From Gelatoporia subvermispora B (taxonomy: Eukaryota > Basidiomycota > Agaricomycetes > Polyporales > Gelatoporiaceae): 64,000 nucleotides of DNA. Where the stretch lies: assembly GCA_000320605.2 (NCBI GenBank), contig KB445796.1, forward strand, positions 1,022,926 to 1,086,925. The letters are read 5' to 3'. Numbering within the stretch: position 1 is the first letter of the stretch; each line of letters begins with the position of its first letter. Shown here in pieces: positions 35,692 through 46,475 of the stretch. The notes beneath the pieces are model-generated. The model was not told the DNA's origin. It did not search any database and was given only the letters and a program-made list of their open reading frames with translations. Position numbers and translations under genes: made by a program.

Positions 35692-37261
35692 ATGCATCCG
35701 TCCTCCAACAACCCCACCCGCACTAACCGTGTGCAGGCCTCTATTGAGGCTTGCACGTTCAACGCCACCGGGGTTGCTACCCTCGCCCGTATCCTTGCAG
35801 GTCGGAATGAGGACCTGTACCAGAGGTTCTCTCAGCAGTTTGATGCGGCTGCGTTCGCCTTCCTCTCCGCCGGCGCCCACAACGACGGCAACCAGGCGAT
35901 CCCTCTCAATGGATTCTATCAGACCTGGGACGCTGCGCGATCCGACACTGCGACCGGTGACGCTGCACAGGCAGCTAGGAGGCAGTTTAGGGAGAGGTTT
36001 CTGGTGTTCGCATTTGACGTGGTGAGTATTGCACTGATCATTCGAGAGCACAGTCACTTATCTGCACGCAGGTGACCATGTGGGATCGCTTCACCGGCGG
36101 GGCGACCTTGATGATTCATATCGACGGCACCCTCTCGCCCGGCATGACAATCGCCCCTGAGAATCTGCACCCGCACGTCTACTACTTGCCGACGTACTTG
36201 AGCGAGATGCCATCGACAGGAGTGCCGCTCACTCGCATCGTACAGCGGTTCATCGAAGACTTGGGCGTACCCGTTGTGCGCTGCTGGGAGCGCGCAATGA
36301 GAGCCCGGGGCTTCCCGCTCACGATGAGCAACTCTCAGCACCGCACCACCGTCGACTACGCCTCGTTGCCGCTAGTGCCGTCACCCGTCAGCGCCAATTC
36401 CACTCATTACGTCTTTCACGGGAGGCCGCCTGGGATGATCAACCAAGTGACCAATTCCCCGCTCTCAGGCAAAGAAGACCAGCGTGTCTAAGCGCTGCAG
36501 GATCGCCTCGACGCCGCCCAAGATGCTTGGAATCGTGAGCGTAGCGATTTGATGGCCAAGCAAGCGCTCGACGCGACCGAGCATCAGGACGAGATCAGAC
36601 ATCTTCGTCATCAACTCGCTGATCGAGATGATCAAATCGCCAGCCTCTTGTCTGCACGAGAGATCTCACCCGAGCCCATGGACATGTCGCCGCCGCGTAG
36701 TGAGTTGATGTAATACAAGATATTGACTGACACTAACCGCTTTGTATAGATGTTCCTCCCAGGACCCTCGGATCGTTCCAAGACAAGGGTAAGGCTATTG
36801 CCGACCGCGGGCCTGACAACAGCTCTGCCTCTACGTCAATTTCTACGTGTTTGTCGACGACCAGGACCTTGATCGGCATGCCCTCAAGCACGAGCACTGG
36901 GACCATCGCCCCGAGCTCCTCGACCATCATTTCCCTCGCACGCAGTGGTAGCGGCGGCTCTGTCTCGGCTTCTACTCCGCAGATGAGAGCCAAGGTCTTG
37001 CAAATCCCGAGCTCACCTCCGTCGCCAACGCCTGGTGCTCGCCCTGGTCACAACCCGCTTGTTGTGTTCGGTCCCCGCACCACAGTTGTTCTTTGTCAGC
37101 ATGGCATTGCCAGCGGCGCTCATCGCCTGCTCTTCGAAATTGAGTCCGGGTACTTCTTGGAGGAGTGGACTGAGATGGTGCATCAGCTGCTCAATGTCAA
37201 CGTCGCTGTCGCCGTTGCCGTTGCCGAAGCGATACTGGATAACTCGCCGATCAGTGGCTAG
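35692..37261 (+). pseudogene. KDZ cargo gene, coiled-coil protein of unknown family, with in-frame stop
   Basis: Exons are 35692-36021, 36072 to about 36701 and one starting about 36750. The N-terminal part is a folded-looking region with blocks LARILAGRNEDLYQRFSQQF, FRERFLVFAFDVV, MWDRFTGGATLMIHIDGTLS and VVRCWERAMRARGFPL; similar proteins are frequent in agaricomycetes but I know no function. A TAA at 36489-36491 interrupts the frame. The sequence then stays open in the same frame as a clear coiled coil (LQDRLDAAQDAWNRERSD, EIRHLRHQLADRDDQIASLL), followed by a Ser/Thr-rich linker and a C-terminal block (LLFEIESGYFLEEWTEMVHQ). The stop is one C-to-T change from CAA, so a recent nonsense mutation is likely. 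A shorter protein ending at 36491 could still be made. Confidence 0.7.
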
Positions 37262-37642
37262 GTCTGTTTGAATGTACTGCCTCGTCATGTTGTGCTAGTG
37301 CCGTAGTATGTTGTCGACGTCTTGTGGTGCTACGTAGCGTGTAGTTGTGTTTTGTAGCCGCGTGGACTCTTGCATGTATTCCGTTTCTATTTCGCTTTGA
37401 GAATACATGCCTTGTGTTTGCAATACTTGTGTGATATCGTGGGAACTGAACAGTGGTCCAACTGTGTGCAGTTGTTTATTAGTAGTTGAAGCGCTGGGTT
37501 CAGCAAATGAGCGACGCCTCTCGTTCCGGTTTCATCTATATGTTTCGTTATTTTGCTGAAATGACTATACAGAAGTGAGCGCCATAAAAATTTGTGGTTC
37601 AGTTTTTTCCGTTCGTTCACCTGCTCCGCTGGCAGAGAGACC
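37262..37642. other. KDZ internal spacer upstream of the HMG-like gene
   Basis: About 380 bp without coding signal; presumably it carries the 3' UTR of the cargo gene and the promoter of the next gene. Confidence 0.45.
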
Positions 37643-39086
37643 ATGCCCTCTTCTCTGAATGCAATGATTACTGTAACAGCAAATCCTCCTACAAAACGGC
37701 AACACCAAGCTCCTACCCTCACAAGCGAGCAACGCAAGGAGAAAGCATTGGCATCACGTCAAAAGGCCAACAATATAGAGGCTGACATCGATGAGTGGTA
37801 CCGAAATGCAGTGCATTTCTCTGAGGTTCTCTCAGCGAAGTATGGAAAGAAAGCAGACTACTACCTCCATGCCATGTTCTCTGGTGCAGCAAATGTGCAC
37901 AATTCTCGCAAGCCAAATGCGTATAATGCATGGGGACACAAGCTAGCAAAGGAAGCTCGTGAACACGAAGGTACAATCAACGAGATTCACAAATATCTTT
38001 GGGCTTACTTTTGTGTTGCTCAGAACACGGTGGTTCTGTGATAGATCTTCTTGACGCCCAGAAGGAACGTTTGGACGAGTACCACAAGCTATCAGCAGAA
38101 GATAAGGAGAAACTGATTGAGGAGCTCACGGAAGAACGTGATATTCGCAGGTTTGGCGTTCGGTTGTGTCAGCGCGGGTGTACCAACGATCTCCGATCGA
38201 CCTGTAATAAAGTAGAGTCGCTGGTAGGTCATTGCTCTTCTCAATCATGGTCACCACTACTTACTCGTATCATCAGCTGCACGATCTGAAGCATCGTGTC
38301 AGTATTGAGTACATGCTCTGTATCGTACGGAACACAGACGAGTATACCATGGATCCCTGTTGGTACTTCAGCAACATGGCGATCAACGAATACCTGAAAG
38401 GCGCAGTTCTGCGAGGTTGGGACGTCGGAAAAATCGGCGCTCTAATGGAAGCGTTCGCGGTTGCTGGATGTGAACATACCAGTAAGTTTACTCTTCCGGA
38501 ATGTTGATTTTGTCTATTGATTACGCTCGCAGGGATCTTACAAACGGCAAAAGCGAAGGCCGATTGGTACAAGGCATACATCCGGGACAAGATTAATGGG
38601 ATGCTAGGTATGTCTTTGTGTGAGCACGTTTGTATTGTCGAGCTACAAGCACCTACAGTTGAGATCACCAAGAACCCGAAGGCTGCAATGAATTACCTAC
38701 ACTTCGGACGTGATATCATCATCAAGTACAGCATTGATCTCATTGGGTGGACGCATGACAAATTTGCCAATCCATCTGACTTGAGCACGAGTCTCCCGCC
38801 ACTGCAGAAACTGAAAGCGGTGTTGGACGATGGGAAATGCTTCTTCGTGAAGTTAACTCCTGGAGAACGTGAGAAACGCGAGGCTGCATATCTTCGAGCA
38901 GTCGAACAAGGTACTGTGGAGACTCGCAAGCAGAGAAGTGATGCCGGAAAGCCAAGAGGAAAGCGAAAGCGGCAGGGTCAGAGTGAGGACGAGGAGCCTG
39001 CGGCTCCAAACGAAGATGCGCCCGTCCCCAAGAAGCGTCGTAAGCAAGCTCCTGCCAACCAGGAGGTCATCGTAGATGTGGAGTAG
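37643..39086 (+). CDS. KDZ-associated divergent HMG-domain protein
   Basis: Five exons splice in phase from 37643 to the stop at 39084-39086. A basic N-terminus precedes KPNAYNAWGHKLAKEAREHE, the start of an HMG-box-like helix set. Next come a charged helix (LDEYHKLSAEDKEKLIEELT) and blocks YFSNMAINEYLKGAVLRGWD, AKADWYKAYIRDKING and NYLHFGRDIIIKYSIDLIGW. The tail is basic with KKRRK-type nuclear signals and acidic patches. Divergent HMG-domain proteins are reported as companions of KDZ transposases and presumably bind DNA during transposition or target choice. Unlike the two upstream genes of the element this frame has no lesion. The HMG label rests on the motif and context, so it is moderately sure. 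Confidence 0.75.
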
Positions 39087-39254
39087 ACCCACTCACTGGC
39101 TATAGTGTTCGTCTCTCATATAGCCGCTAGTATGTAGTGCACCACTGCCTCTTGCGCGATCCATAGCATATCACTGCGTAATTCATACCGTCTTAGATTC
39201 TTTCACACACGTTTGCGCTTCAGAATGTCGTGAGAGGAGATAATGACTCAGCAT

Positions 39255-39780
39255 GCAGCGAGCAAAAGTACAGACAAGCGGCGGGTGGGGTATAGCACAG
39301 GCGAGAGACAGGAGGACAGCAAAGAGAAGCACGACAGATAGCAGAGAGTCACTCAGTAGACAGCAGAGAGAAGTACGGCGGGCAGGCGGGAGGTCGGTGC
39401 GGAAGGGGAGGCGCACGATGGGCGGGAGGGCGGAGCAAAGGTGCACGGCAGCCAGGTAGCGCGTGTCGGAGATTACCAAGCAAACCCGAGAGCGGGTGGC
39501 GGAGGGCGGGCACGACGAACTGCCTATTCTAGTGATAGCGAGCGCGCCGTCGGGAAAGCCACCGGCAGCACGGAGGGAGCCCGAGCACGTGAGCGGATAG
39601 CACGGGCACGGGACTATCGGGGAGGAACCGGAGACGGACGCGGAAAATCACGCAAAGTCAATATTTCTTCAGCTAATTATCTACGGGTAAGACAGAATGC
39701 AGGAGCGCACCCTAACTACACCGGTCGCACGGGTCGGACTGACCGGCCTAGGTAGGACCGAAGTGTGGGAACGGCAGGTG
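39255..39780 (-). repeat. Right terminal inverted repeat of KDZ (526 bp)
   Basis: Reverse-complement partner of 30936-31461. It ends ...GGGAACGGCAGGTG, immediately followed by TGCATGC. Confidence 0.92.
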
Positions 39781-39787
39781 TGCATGC
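39781..39787. repeat. Right target-site duplication of the KDZ element
   Basis: TGCATGC, identical to 30929-30935. The following bases (ATGC) extend the motif locally, so a duplication boundary shift of one base cannot be excluded. Confidence 0.75.
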
Positions 39788-40445
39788 ATGCAGCGATTTG
39801 CGGACAGTGGCACTCGGTGATTTCGAGAAGCCGCCGGGTCTTTGACTCAAAGTCCGAGTCGAGTTCGGACTCCGGAGGGGTCAGGATACCGCCAATCGGT
39901 CGATTCTCAAGCCTTGGCAGTCTGCCCGTGGCGTCGCGGAAGTACCGTAAGGTTCCAGTTCCCACGCGGTATTGACATCAGCTGCATTCCGACCCATTCC
40001 CTGGCTTCGTGTTGATGTCGTCGAACCGATGACCAATTTCACTGCATCACATCCCTCGTCCAAATGAACTTCGACATATCACTGACTATGCTCACTGAGT
40101 GCATCATACAACGGGCCGCAGTGATCTAAGAAGGAATCTGTCCGGAGGCATGTCACAAGCGCACATACGTGCAGCTTGCCACTGTATACCCAGCAGCGGT
40201 GCTGCAAACACCACGGGTCTAGAGCGATACCGGCCCGCCACATACGTTGAACATACAAGTGTTGCGCACACGGTTCAGGGGACTGCTCCGAAGGTACATA
40301 GAACGTATATCTGTCTTTATGGGCTTGTGATCTGACTAAATGATGCGTGACTGTTACATTTTGTAGATAAACATCAAGACCCGCATGCTCGCCCTGGTGC
40401 GGTGAAATTAATTGGCAATTCGGATACTCGAGCCTCAAGGTTCTG
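39788..40445. other. Spacer between KDZ and DUF6534 copy 2
   Basis: Downstream flank of the minus-strand DUF6534 gene and original upstream region of copy 1 before the insertion. No gene is seen. Confidence 0.45.
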
Positions 40446-42422
40446 TCAACTGCCTCCGGGAGCGTTCAAAGTCAAAAACTTCGGAGTGTTACTAAATAAT
40501 GTAGCGATAAAGTTTAGGCCCGTTGAAGAGCAATGCGCACTCACCTTCTGAGCGTCATCATTGTCGTCAGCCTCTGATCCCCCAGTTGCAACGCGGTGAA
40601 GCTCTATCGAGACGGAAAGCTCATTCGACCTTGTAATAGTCACGAGGTCTCCTGCATTTACGATCATTTGTCGCAGATTCTTCCTCGAGTTGTACCCGGT
40701 CAATAGTGCATTCAACATCACTCGAGAGGAACGCTCTGTTTAGGTGGACCTGAGATGGCTGGAAGAAGGCAACTCACAGCCGGGAGTAGTAAAGTATATT
40801 GACATGATCACAAGCGTCTTTGGCATTGTTTCGTACTGCGTCACATTGCGTAAGGGAACAATCAATGCACGATGTAACGGGCACCCACCGTGATAATGCA
40901 CAGCATAGACATCAATCTACTCGGAATCAGCTGGCTCCTTGCAACGAGGAAAAGACTCCGTACGTTGTGAGCAATGCTACCACGACGCCGTACCATGTGA
41001 TGTTCCGAATGACGGAATCTGTACTAGACAGTTTTCACTAAATGAGGGTCAATACAAAGGACATCGGAGGTAGAAGCACACTTTCTAAAACCAGTTCGAC
41101 GAGTTCGGAGCATTATAGCTAACGAGGACGCGAGCAGTATGTCGGCAACAACGTTGCTCCCAAGCGCACATAGGAGGACCCACTGCGAAGAGCTTTAGTG
41201 GCGTATATTCATAACAGCAGCTATCGGCCGCTTACGGATACAGATGTGAATGCAGTAAAGTTGTCGAAGGGGATACTTCGTAACTATGAATCGGCACATG
41301 GTACATCAGGGAACCCTAGGTGACTGACCACTTGACGAACAATGCTATGACATGTATTTCAGTGGCTGGAACATGACGGTTCTCTGAGTGATCTCACCTA
41401 TGCTTCCAGCTACAACGATGAGGCATTGGGTTAGGTAACCGCGACGGATCGGGGAATGTGCATCCCCGAACACCTGGTGCTTACCGACAGAGAAAAGAAT
41501 GCTAAGAAGCTTTACACAATTAAGTTCTATGATACCAATCTACGAGAGAGCTGAAAACTCACAACAGGAATTGTAGGATACAGCTTCTTGTCGTTCACTT
41601 CGGAGTGAGAAATAGCTGATGAGTGCATACTCGTTGCAGCATATCACTCGTAACTTACACCTCCAGACGCTCAAACAGAAGAGGCTATTACACATCGTTT
41701 TGTATGAATATTGCGACAGTGTATGGATGTACTCGCCATCTAATTATGCAATCGATAGCACCCTAAGGATGAGATCCGTTAGCACCATGAATATGACAAC
41801 TTGAGGACTAAACCAACTGTAATAGGAATGTGTGCCTGTGATCCGCCGGGTCATTCAACATGAACACTGCTGGGCCGCAAGAAGTTACTCACTACAATAC
41901 CCCTGATAGATTGTTCTAGCTCACGCAGGCGCAATTTAACCTGTAGAGTGTACTTGACGCACCATGTCTCAAGTTGATTTAGTCTCCCGAATTCAGTTAC
42001 GGCATATGTCCACAAGGTTTGTGTGATCAACGCTTGATGAACTGTGCTCAGCAACCTGTGAAAGGGGTCAATTGTGCACACGGATGGCGCTCACAGAGAG
42101 TCACTTTCCATAGAACGAATATCTGCGTTAATGCGCCACTCAGCGTTATCACGATCACGTTGATGAACATACATACCGCGAATCTGATATAGACAGGGTC
42201 GTTTGGACTTCGCTCGTAGTATGTAAGAGTCTGCATTGTAGTAGTGCCGTACAGTCTGGGAAGGTGATGAGTACCTAGTTGTGTCGTCAGTATTGGCTCA
42301 AGCATACACAGCTGCAACAACAACGCCTGGGCAGAGTATAAGTCGATCATTTAGGTGGACGTCAGTGTATTTCTACCTATCAAAACAGCGCCCACAGTAT
42401 TGTCGACCGATGGCTCGATCAT
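40446..42422 (-). CDS. DUF6534-type multi-pass membrane protein, copy 2
   Basis: Starts at 42422 with MIEPSVDNTVGAVLIG; after an intron the next exon gives VVVAAVLYGTTTMQ and continues into a YYERSPNDPVYIRF block. A middle exon carries LLSTVHQALITQTLWTYAVT, and the last exon has MLNALLTGYNSRKNLRQ. This matches copy 1 block by block with equal intron phases; both use a GT|GT donor after the third exon block. The last codons are unclear: an intron beginning after the DDAQK codons may place the stop at 40491-40489 rather than 40446. Function of the family is unknown; the topology is receptor-like. Several middle exons were not resolved. Confidence 0.65.
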
Positions 42423-42468
42423 GACGCCGATGGCGGCTAGCCCGGGGTTTAACAGTAACAGAGACAGC

Positions 42469-42476
42469 TATATATA
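42469..42476 (-). promoter_or_regulatory. Probable TATA box of DUF6534 copy 2
   Basis: TATATATA lies about 47 bp upstream of the start codon at 42422, comparable with copy 1. Confidence 0.4.
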
Positions 42477-42479
42477 AGG

Positions 42480-44018
42480 CTCACAGGTGGCGCCCGGTTG
42501 TCTTCTGGGTTCTGTCGGGGAAAACATGGGTGGAGCGCCGATTGGAAGGAAGCTGTGTCTTGTTAGTATTGGCTAGCTCTCCATGTACACTACGTATTAG
42601 CATGAGTCTGAACGGCCTCAATGGACTGCGACTCATGGGCGGTGAAATTAGATGCCGTGGATCCCGAGTTCCAGGTATTCCAGCGGCTGCAAGGGGCTGT
42701 ACCGTGTCAGCTATCCTTGCGCCACAGGAGAGAGCGTGCTATGCGCTCGAGCGCAGTGAGAGCCATGGCTCTCGGAGCAAGCCCTGAAGTTTCGAAACAT
42801 GCGGAAAAGACATTAAGACTCCCCAGTCGCAGCACTGTGAGTACATGAAGGCGGCAACTCGAAGCAAATCTCCCGAGATAAACCTTTACGAAGCGAGCAC
42901 CAATGAGCGCGACTCGAAGTCCTGATCGAAGTGCAATGATGAGGGCGCTAGAAGACTCGACCACTTGTAGTACGAGATGCCATACAGTCAGCGAATACTA
43001 AGTGGTCCATTCGAGTCCTTTGCGCATGATAATCCGATGATGACGAGTAAGGGAGTCTACGACTTGAGCGCTTACTTGGCACTCAAACGCCTTGGTGGCA
43101 CTACCGACCTCCGAGAATATGGACAGGCTGGAGAGTGAGTACATCAGCCATATAACATGTTTGAGAATCTTGCTTCTAGAGTAGAAGCTGTGATGCAAGG
43201 TCTTTTACATCCACATCCAACAGTTACCATTGACTATAACTGTGGAGACCCGTTGCCCCTTCGACTCGGGAGAAACCTCACATTGAGTGTCAAATCTCGT
43301 GGGACTGCCTGTTTATCATTTATATGATATAAAGGTATCGACACGTTGGCCGAAGTCTTCGGAGAAGACTGGAGCCTAATATAGGTTGTATATTGCTGCT
43401 GATTTCCTTATGCCGAGTCTGATGATAAGTCGATTTGTGATAACTCACCAGATTAACAGCTCCAGGCATCCAGCGGTGTTGTTGCTTTCGGAGACCAATT
43501 GCTGAAAAGATCTTGTCCATGTCGTTCAGCTCGCTACGCAACTTAGTCTTTTCTCATGACTGGCAGGCTGACCATACCTGGTGACCACGAGCCCCTCTAG
43601 AGAATCTTATACGACTGGTGGCCATTCAAGACTCTCGTGGCTCAAAAAAAGGGAGGTACCAAGTCGGAGTGCGCGCATACGTCGGCGCATGCTTTCCAGT
43701 AAAGCTTCTGCAGGTCAAGCCTCAGGTCTCGGTGCTCAAATTCGGCATGTAAGACCTGCGCATTACACTAGACACAGAGTCATAGCAGAGAATCGCATAA
43801 GAACATCTCTCGGAAAGCTTTTGCAGAGATGCACCGAACGAAGTAGGTTCGCACTGCCGCCAGGGCCGTTGCACGACGCCCGAGTTTGTTGCCGAAGGCG
43901 CACTAAGCGCCCATAGCCGATGCGTCAGCGCAGGGTAAGCGCCCTGTCGAAAACGACTTGCTAAGCTTGACCGACCTCTCTGGCCTACGAGCCTCAAAAC
44001 ACCTTTCCTCCCAAAAGC
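42480..44018. other. Unassigned region between DUF6534 copy 2 and Mia40
   Basis: About 1.5 kb. Moderately long open frames occur on both strands (for example 42603-42848 plus and 42707-42964 minus), but none joins into a gene with recognisable domains. A decayed gene is possible. Confidence 0.4.
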
Positions 44019-44915
44019 ATGTTCCGCGCGTTCTCAAGATTACCTGCGCGGCGATGCCTGCACTCTGGGGCACAAAATGCGACCCGAACGGCGCGTCCGA
44101 GTCGACTTGTCGCGGCTCTTGGTGCCTCGGCGATCGCTACTAGCTACTTTGCATGGAGAGCATTGCAAGGCGATACTATTGCTCTGGATTCTGTGACCCC
44201 AGGTGCGTCCATCATATCCTATTTCATGTAAGTGATACGCCTCAACGCGTAACAAACACATAGGGCCCAGCAAGAAGCAGGTACCACTCGACGCAAAAGC
44301 TTCAGTTTCTCCTGACGCGATCGCTCACTCTCCCTCGACGGCTACCTCCCACGAGCCTTCAATAAACACGCAGGCGGAGTCACAAGACGCAGCAGGAAAC
44401 GTGAACACGAGTCCAGACCCGGTCGACGCGACGGAGGAAGGCAGCTCCGGTGCGTTCAACCCAGCCACGGGTGAGATCAACTGGGACTGCCCCTGCCTCG
44501 GGGGCATGGCGCACGGGCCATGTGGGCCGCAGTTCCGCGAGGCGTTCTCGTGCTTCGTCTTTTCGGAGGCCGAGCCCAAGGGCATCGAGTGCGTGGAGAA
44601 ATTCAAGGCGATGCAAGATTGCTTCAGACTGCACCCAGACGTCTACGGCGAAGGCGAGTATCTCCCTGATCAGCATTGCCGTATGCGGGCTTGACCGGAT
44701 GAACTGACTGATTCGTGATTCGCATTGAATGGACAGATATTATGGCTGACGACGACGACGACGAACAACCTGCGCCTGGCACTGTCGTGGAGGAAACCAC
44801 CGTTGTGGTCGTCGAGTCCCCAGAGTCAGCGCCGACACATGCTACCATAGACTCTCCGAAGCCGCAAGAGTTTGCCAACCCGGATGACCACACGAACTCG
44901 ACCACCGCTTCATAG
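44019..44915 (+). CDS. MIA40: Mitochondrial intermembrane space import and assembly protein Mia40
   Basis: Three exons (44019-44202, 44264-44680, 44737-44915) give 259 residues. The Arg-rich start [17 protein letters not shown] is a mitochondrial presequence; a membrane segment ([17 protein letters not shown]) anchors the protein in the inner membrane, as in fungal but not animal Mia40. After a Ser/Thr-rich linker comes the catalytic CPC at 44488-44496, followed by the twin CX9C helices [14 protein letters not shown] and [14 protein letters not shown]. Mia40 oxidises incoming intermembrane-space proteins and is re-oxidised by Erv1. The last exon adds a very acidic tail (DDDDDEQ) rich in Val, Ser and Thr, reached through a GT-AG intron; without it the protein would end shortly after the CX9C domain. 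Confidence 0.95.
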
Positions 44916-45405
44916 GACTACACCAACAGACCTCACTAGACCTCATATAGCCGCGGACTAACGAGTACCCTCACCACTCATATTCGTGTAATTGCTTTCG
45001 AGCTGTGATTTGTCGGGTAATCTGACATGTGCAACATTCACCCCTGTCCCGCGAGCCCTCGGATTCGCGATCTTCTATCATTAAGCGAAATGAAAAGTGA
45101 CCGGTGAGGGAGGATGGCCTCGATGATACAGATGCCTTGTGAGGGATAACGATGAGGAAGTATCGGACATGGTGCACGTGGACTTGGGAACATGCTGAAT
45201 CATGTTCCAGATCATAAGTTGCGAAATGAAGGTGGGCAGATATATGGCTGACTTGCCAGTGAACATGCGAGGTATAAGTACCGAGAAAGGGACTTTGTTG
45301 ACCGTGCTATGAATACTGACACTGCAGCAGCATGTACGAGTCGTGCTGCGGTGCACTACGTTCAGGAACCGCACGCGTGTACACCTTTCGGCACTTGTGC
45401 CGTTT

Positions 45406-45427
45406 GATAGCATCCCGTGATGCTATC
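45406..45427. repeat. Perfect short inverted repeat
   Basis: GATAGCATC, four bases, GATGCTATC. It could form a hairpin; no role is evident and a terminator function is not supported by context. Confidence 0.5.
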
Positions 45428-45516
45428 ACACCCTTTCCAGAAACCGTATCTTCTTCGACGAAACGACTTCCAAGAAAACGGGGGCGTAGATCCGAGAGTT
45501 CTTGCGCATCACAGCT

Positions 45517-45582
45517 TGGAAAACAACGGTACCAATTCAGATTGCAGAGTGGAAAACAACGGTACCAATTCAGATTGCAGAG
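45517..45582. repeat. 33 bp exact tandem duplication
   Basis: The unit beginning TGGAAAACAACGGTACCAAT occurs twice in direct succession with no mismatch, suggesting a recent slippage event. Confidence 0.85.
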
Positions 45583-46475
45583 CACTCACGGAAACCTTGG
45601 GGGTATTGGCGAAACCAGAATCTCGAGGGGTAGGATGGGACCGGGTGATGTAGCTACGTCCGTGGAAGGGAAGCCGAGGGCGCTCCGCTGGAAGACTGGC
45701 AGACTTGGACGGCGGAATACCCGGGCAGTAGAGCCGCAGGTTCTAGCGCTATAATTCCACCCTGCGCGGTAATGGTGCATCCTCGACGGCAGCAGTGCGG
45801 TCGTCGAGAAAAATCGTTCTACATTGAGCGTCCCTAGAGGCCGAGCAACTCTGGCGAGGGGGTCAACAGGCGTTGTGAGATGCATGGACGCCGGGGTGAC
45901 GGTAGTAACATAGAACCAGAGATAGACTTTGGGCGGTCATTTCAGCAGTAGGGTACGCGCGGAAATTCTCGTGGGCGCTGATTTCGGGACAATGTCATGG
46001 AAATTGGGTAGAGAGATGGACAGATGAATACCGCAAGGCTTCCGTGACCTCGGGATTGAATCAGATGGATACGCAGTGTGGCTGGGAGCGAGTCGCGAGC
46101 GATGGAGGGCAGGTGGCGAGCGCCATGAGGAAAGAAAGTTTCAACTGGAGTTTGAAGTCTAAATATGCCAATTACGGTCGTATTCCTTGCTTCCCCGCTC
46201 CGACTCGCCCTTGTAACTCTACTCCCCTTGTTCCACTACATTACGCGTCTCTATGCCTCCTACCTCGGTGAGCACGATTTGCATCTTCTCGGGGCGTAGG
46301 CCCGACCTACGAGAACAGTTACTCATCCTCGGAACCCTCTTGCAGAACGCGGCGAGCTAGACCATCCAAGCCACAGTCTTTGACACACATTCTCCGGACA
46401 CGTTAACCATCTTGTACATTCTTACAAACTCCGAGCGACGGCCGCGACCCTATCTTCCTCGAATCCGGCAGGATC

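Larger units (their letters stand above)
30936..39780 (+). mobile_element. KDZ (Kyakuja-Dileera-Zisupton) DNA transposon
   Basis: The 8,845 bp element is bounded by 526 bp terminal inverted repeats starting CACCTGCCGTTCCCACAC and by an apparent 7 bp target duplication (TGCATGC). It carries, all on the plus strand, a KDZ-family transposase (damaged), a coiled-coil cargo gene with one internal stop, and an intact gene with an HMG-like segment. KDZ transposons of basidiomycetes are known to carry a divergent HMG-domain gene and often a TET/JBP dioxygenase; no TET/JBP reading frame is visible here. The repeats differ at only about three positions by eye, so the insertion is recent. It sits between two tandem DUF6534 genes. 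Confidence 0.92.
44916..46475. other. Intergenic region between Mia40 and the Sec7-like gene
   Basis: About 1.5 kb without a convincing gene. It contains a 33 bp tandem duplication (45517-45582) and a perfect 9 bp hairpin (45406-45427). Confidence 0.45.
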
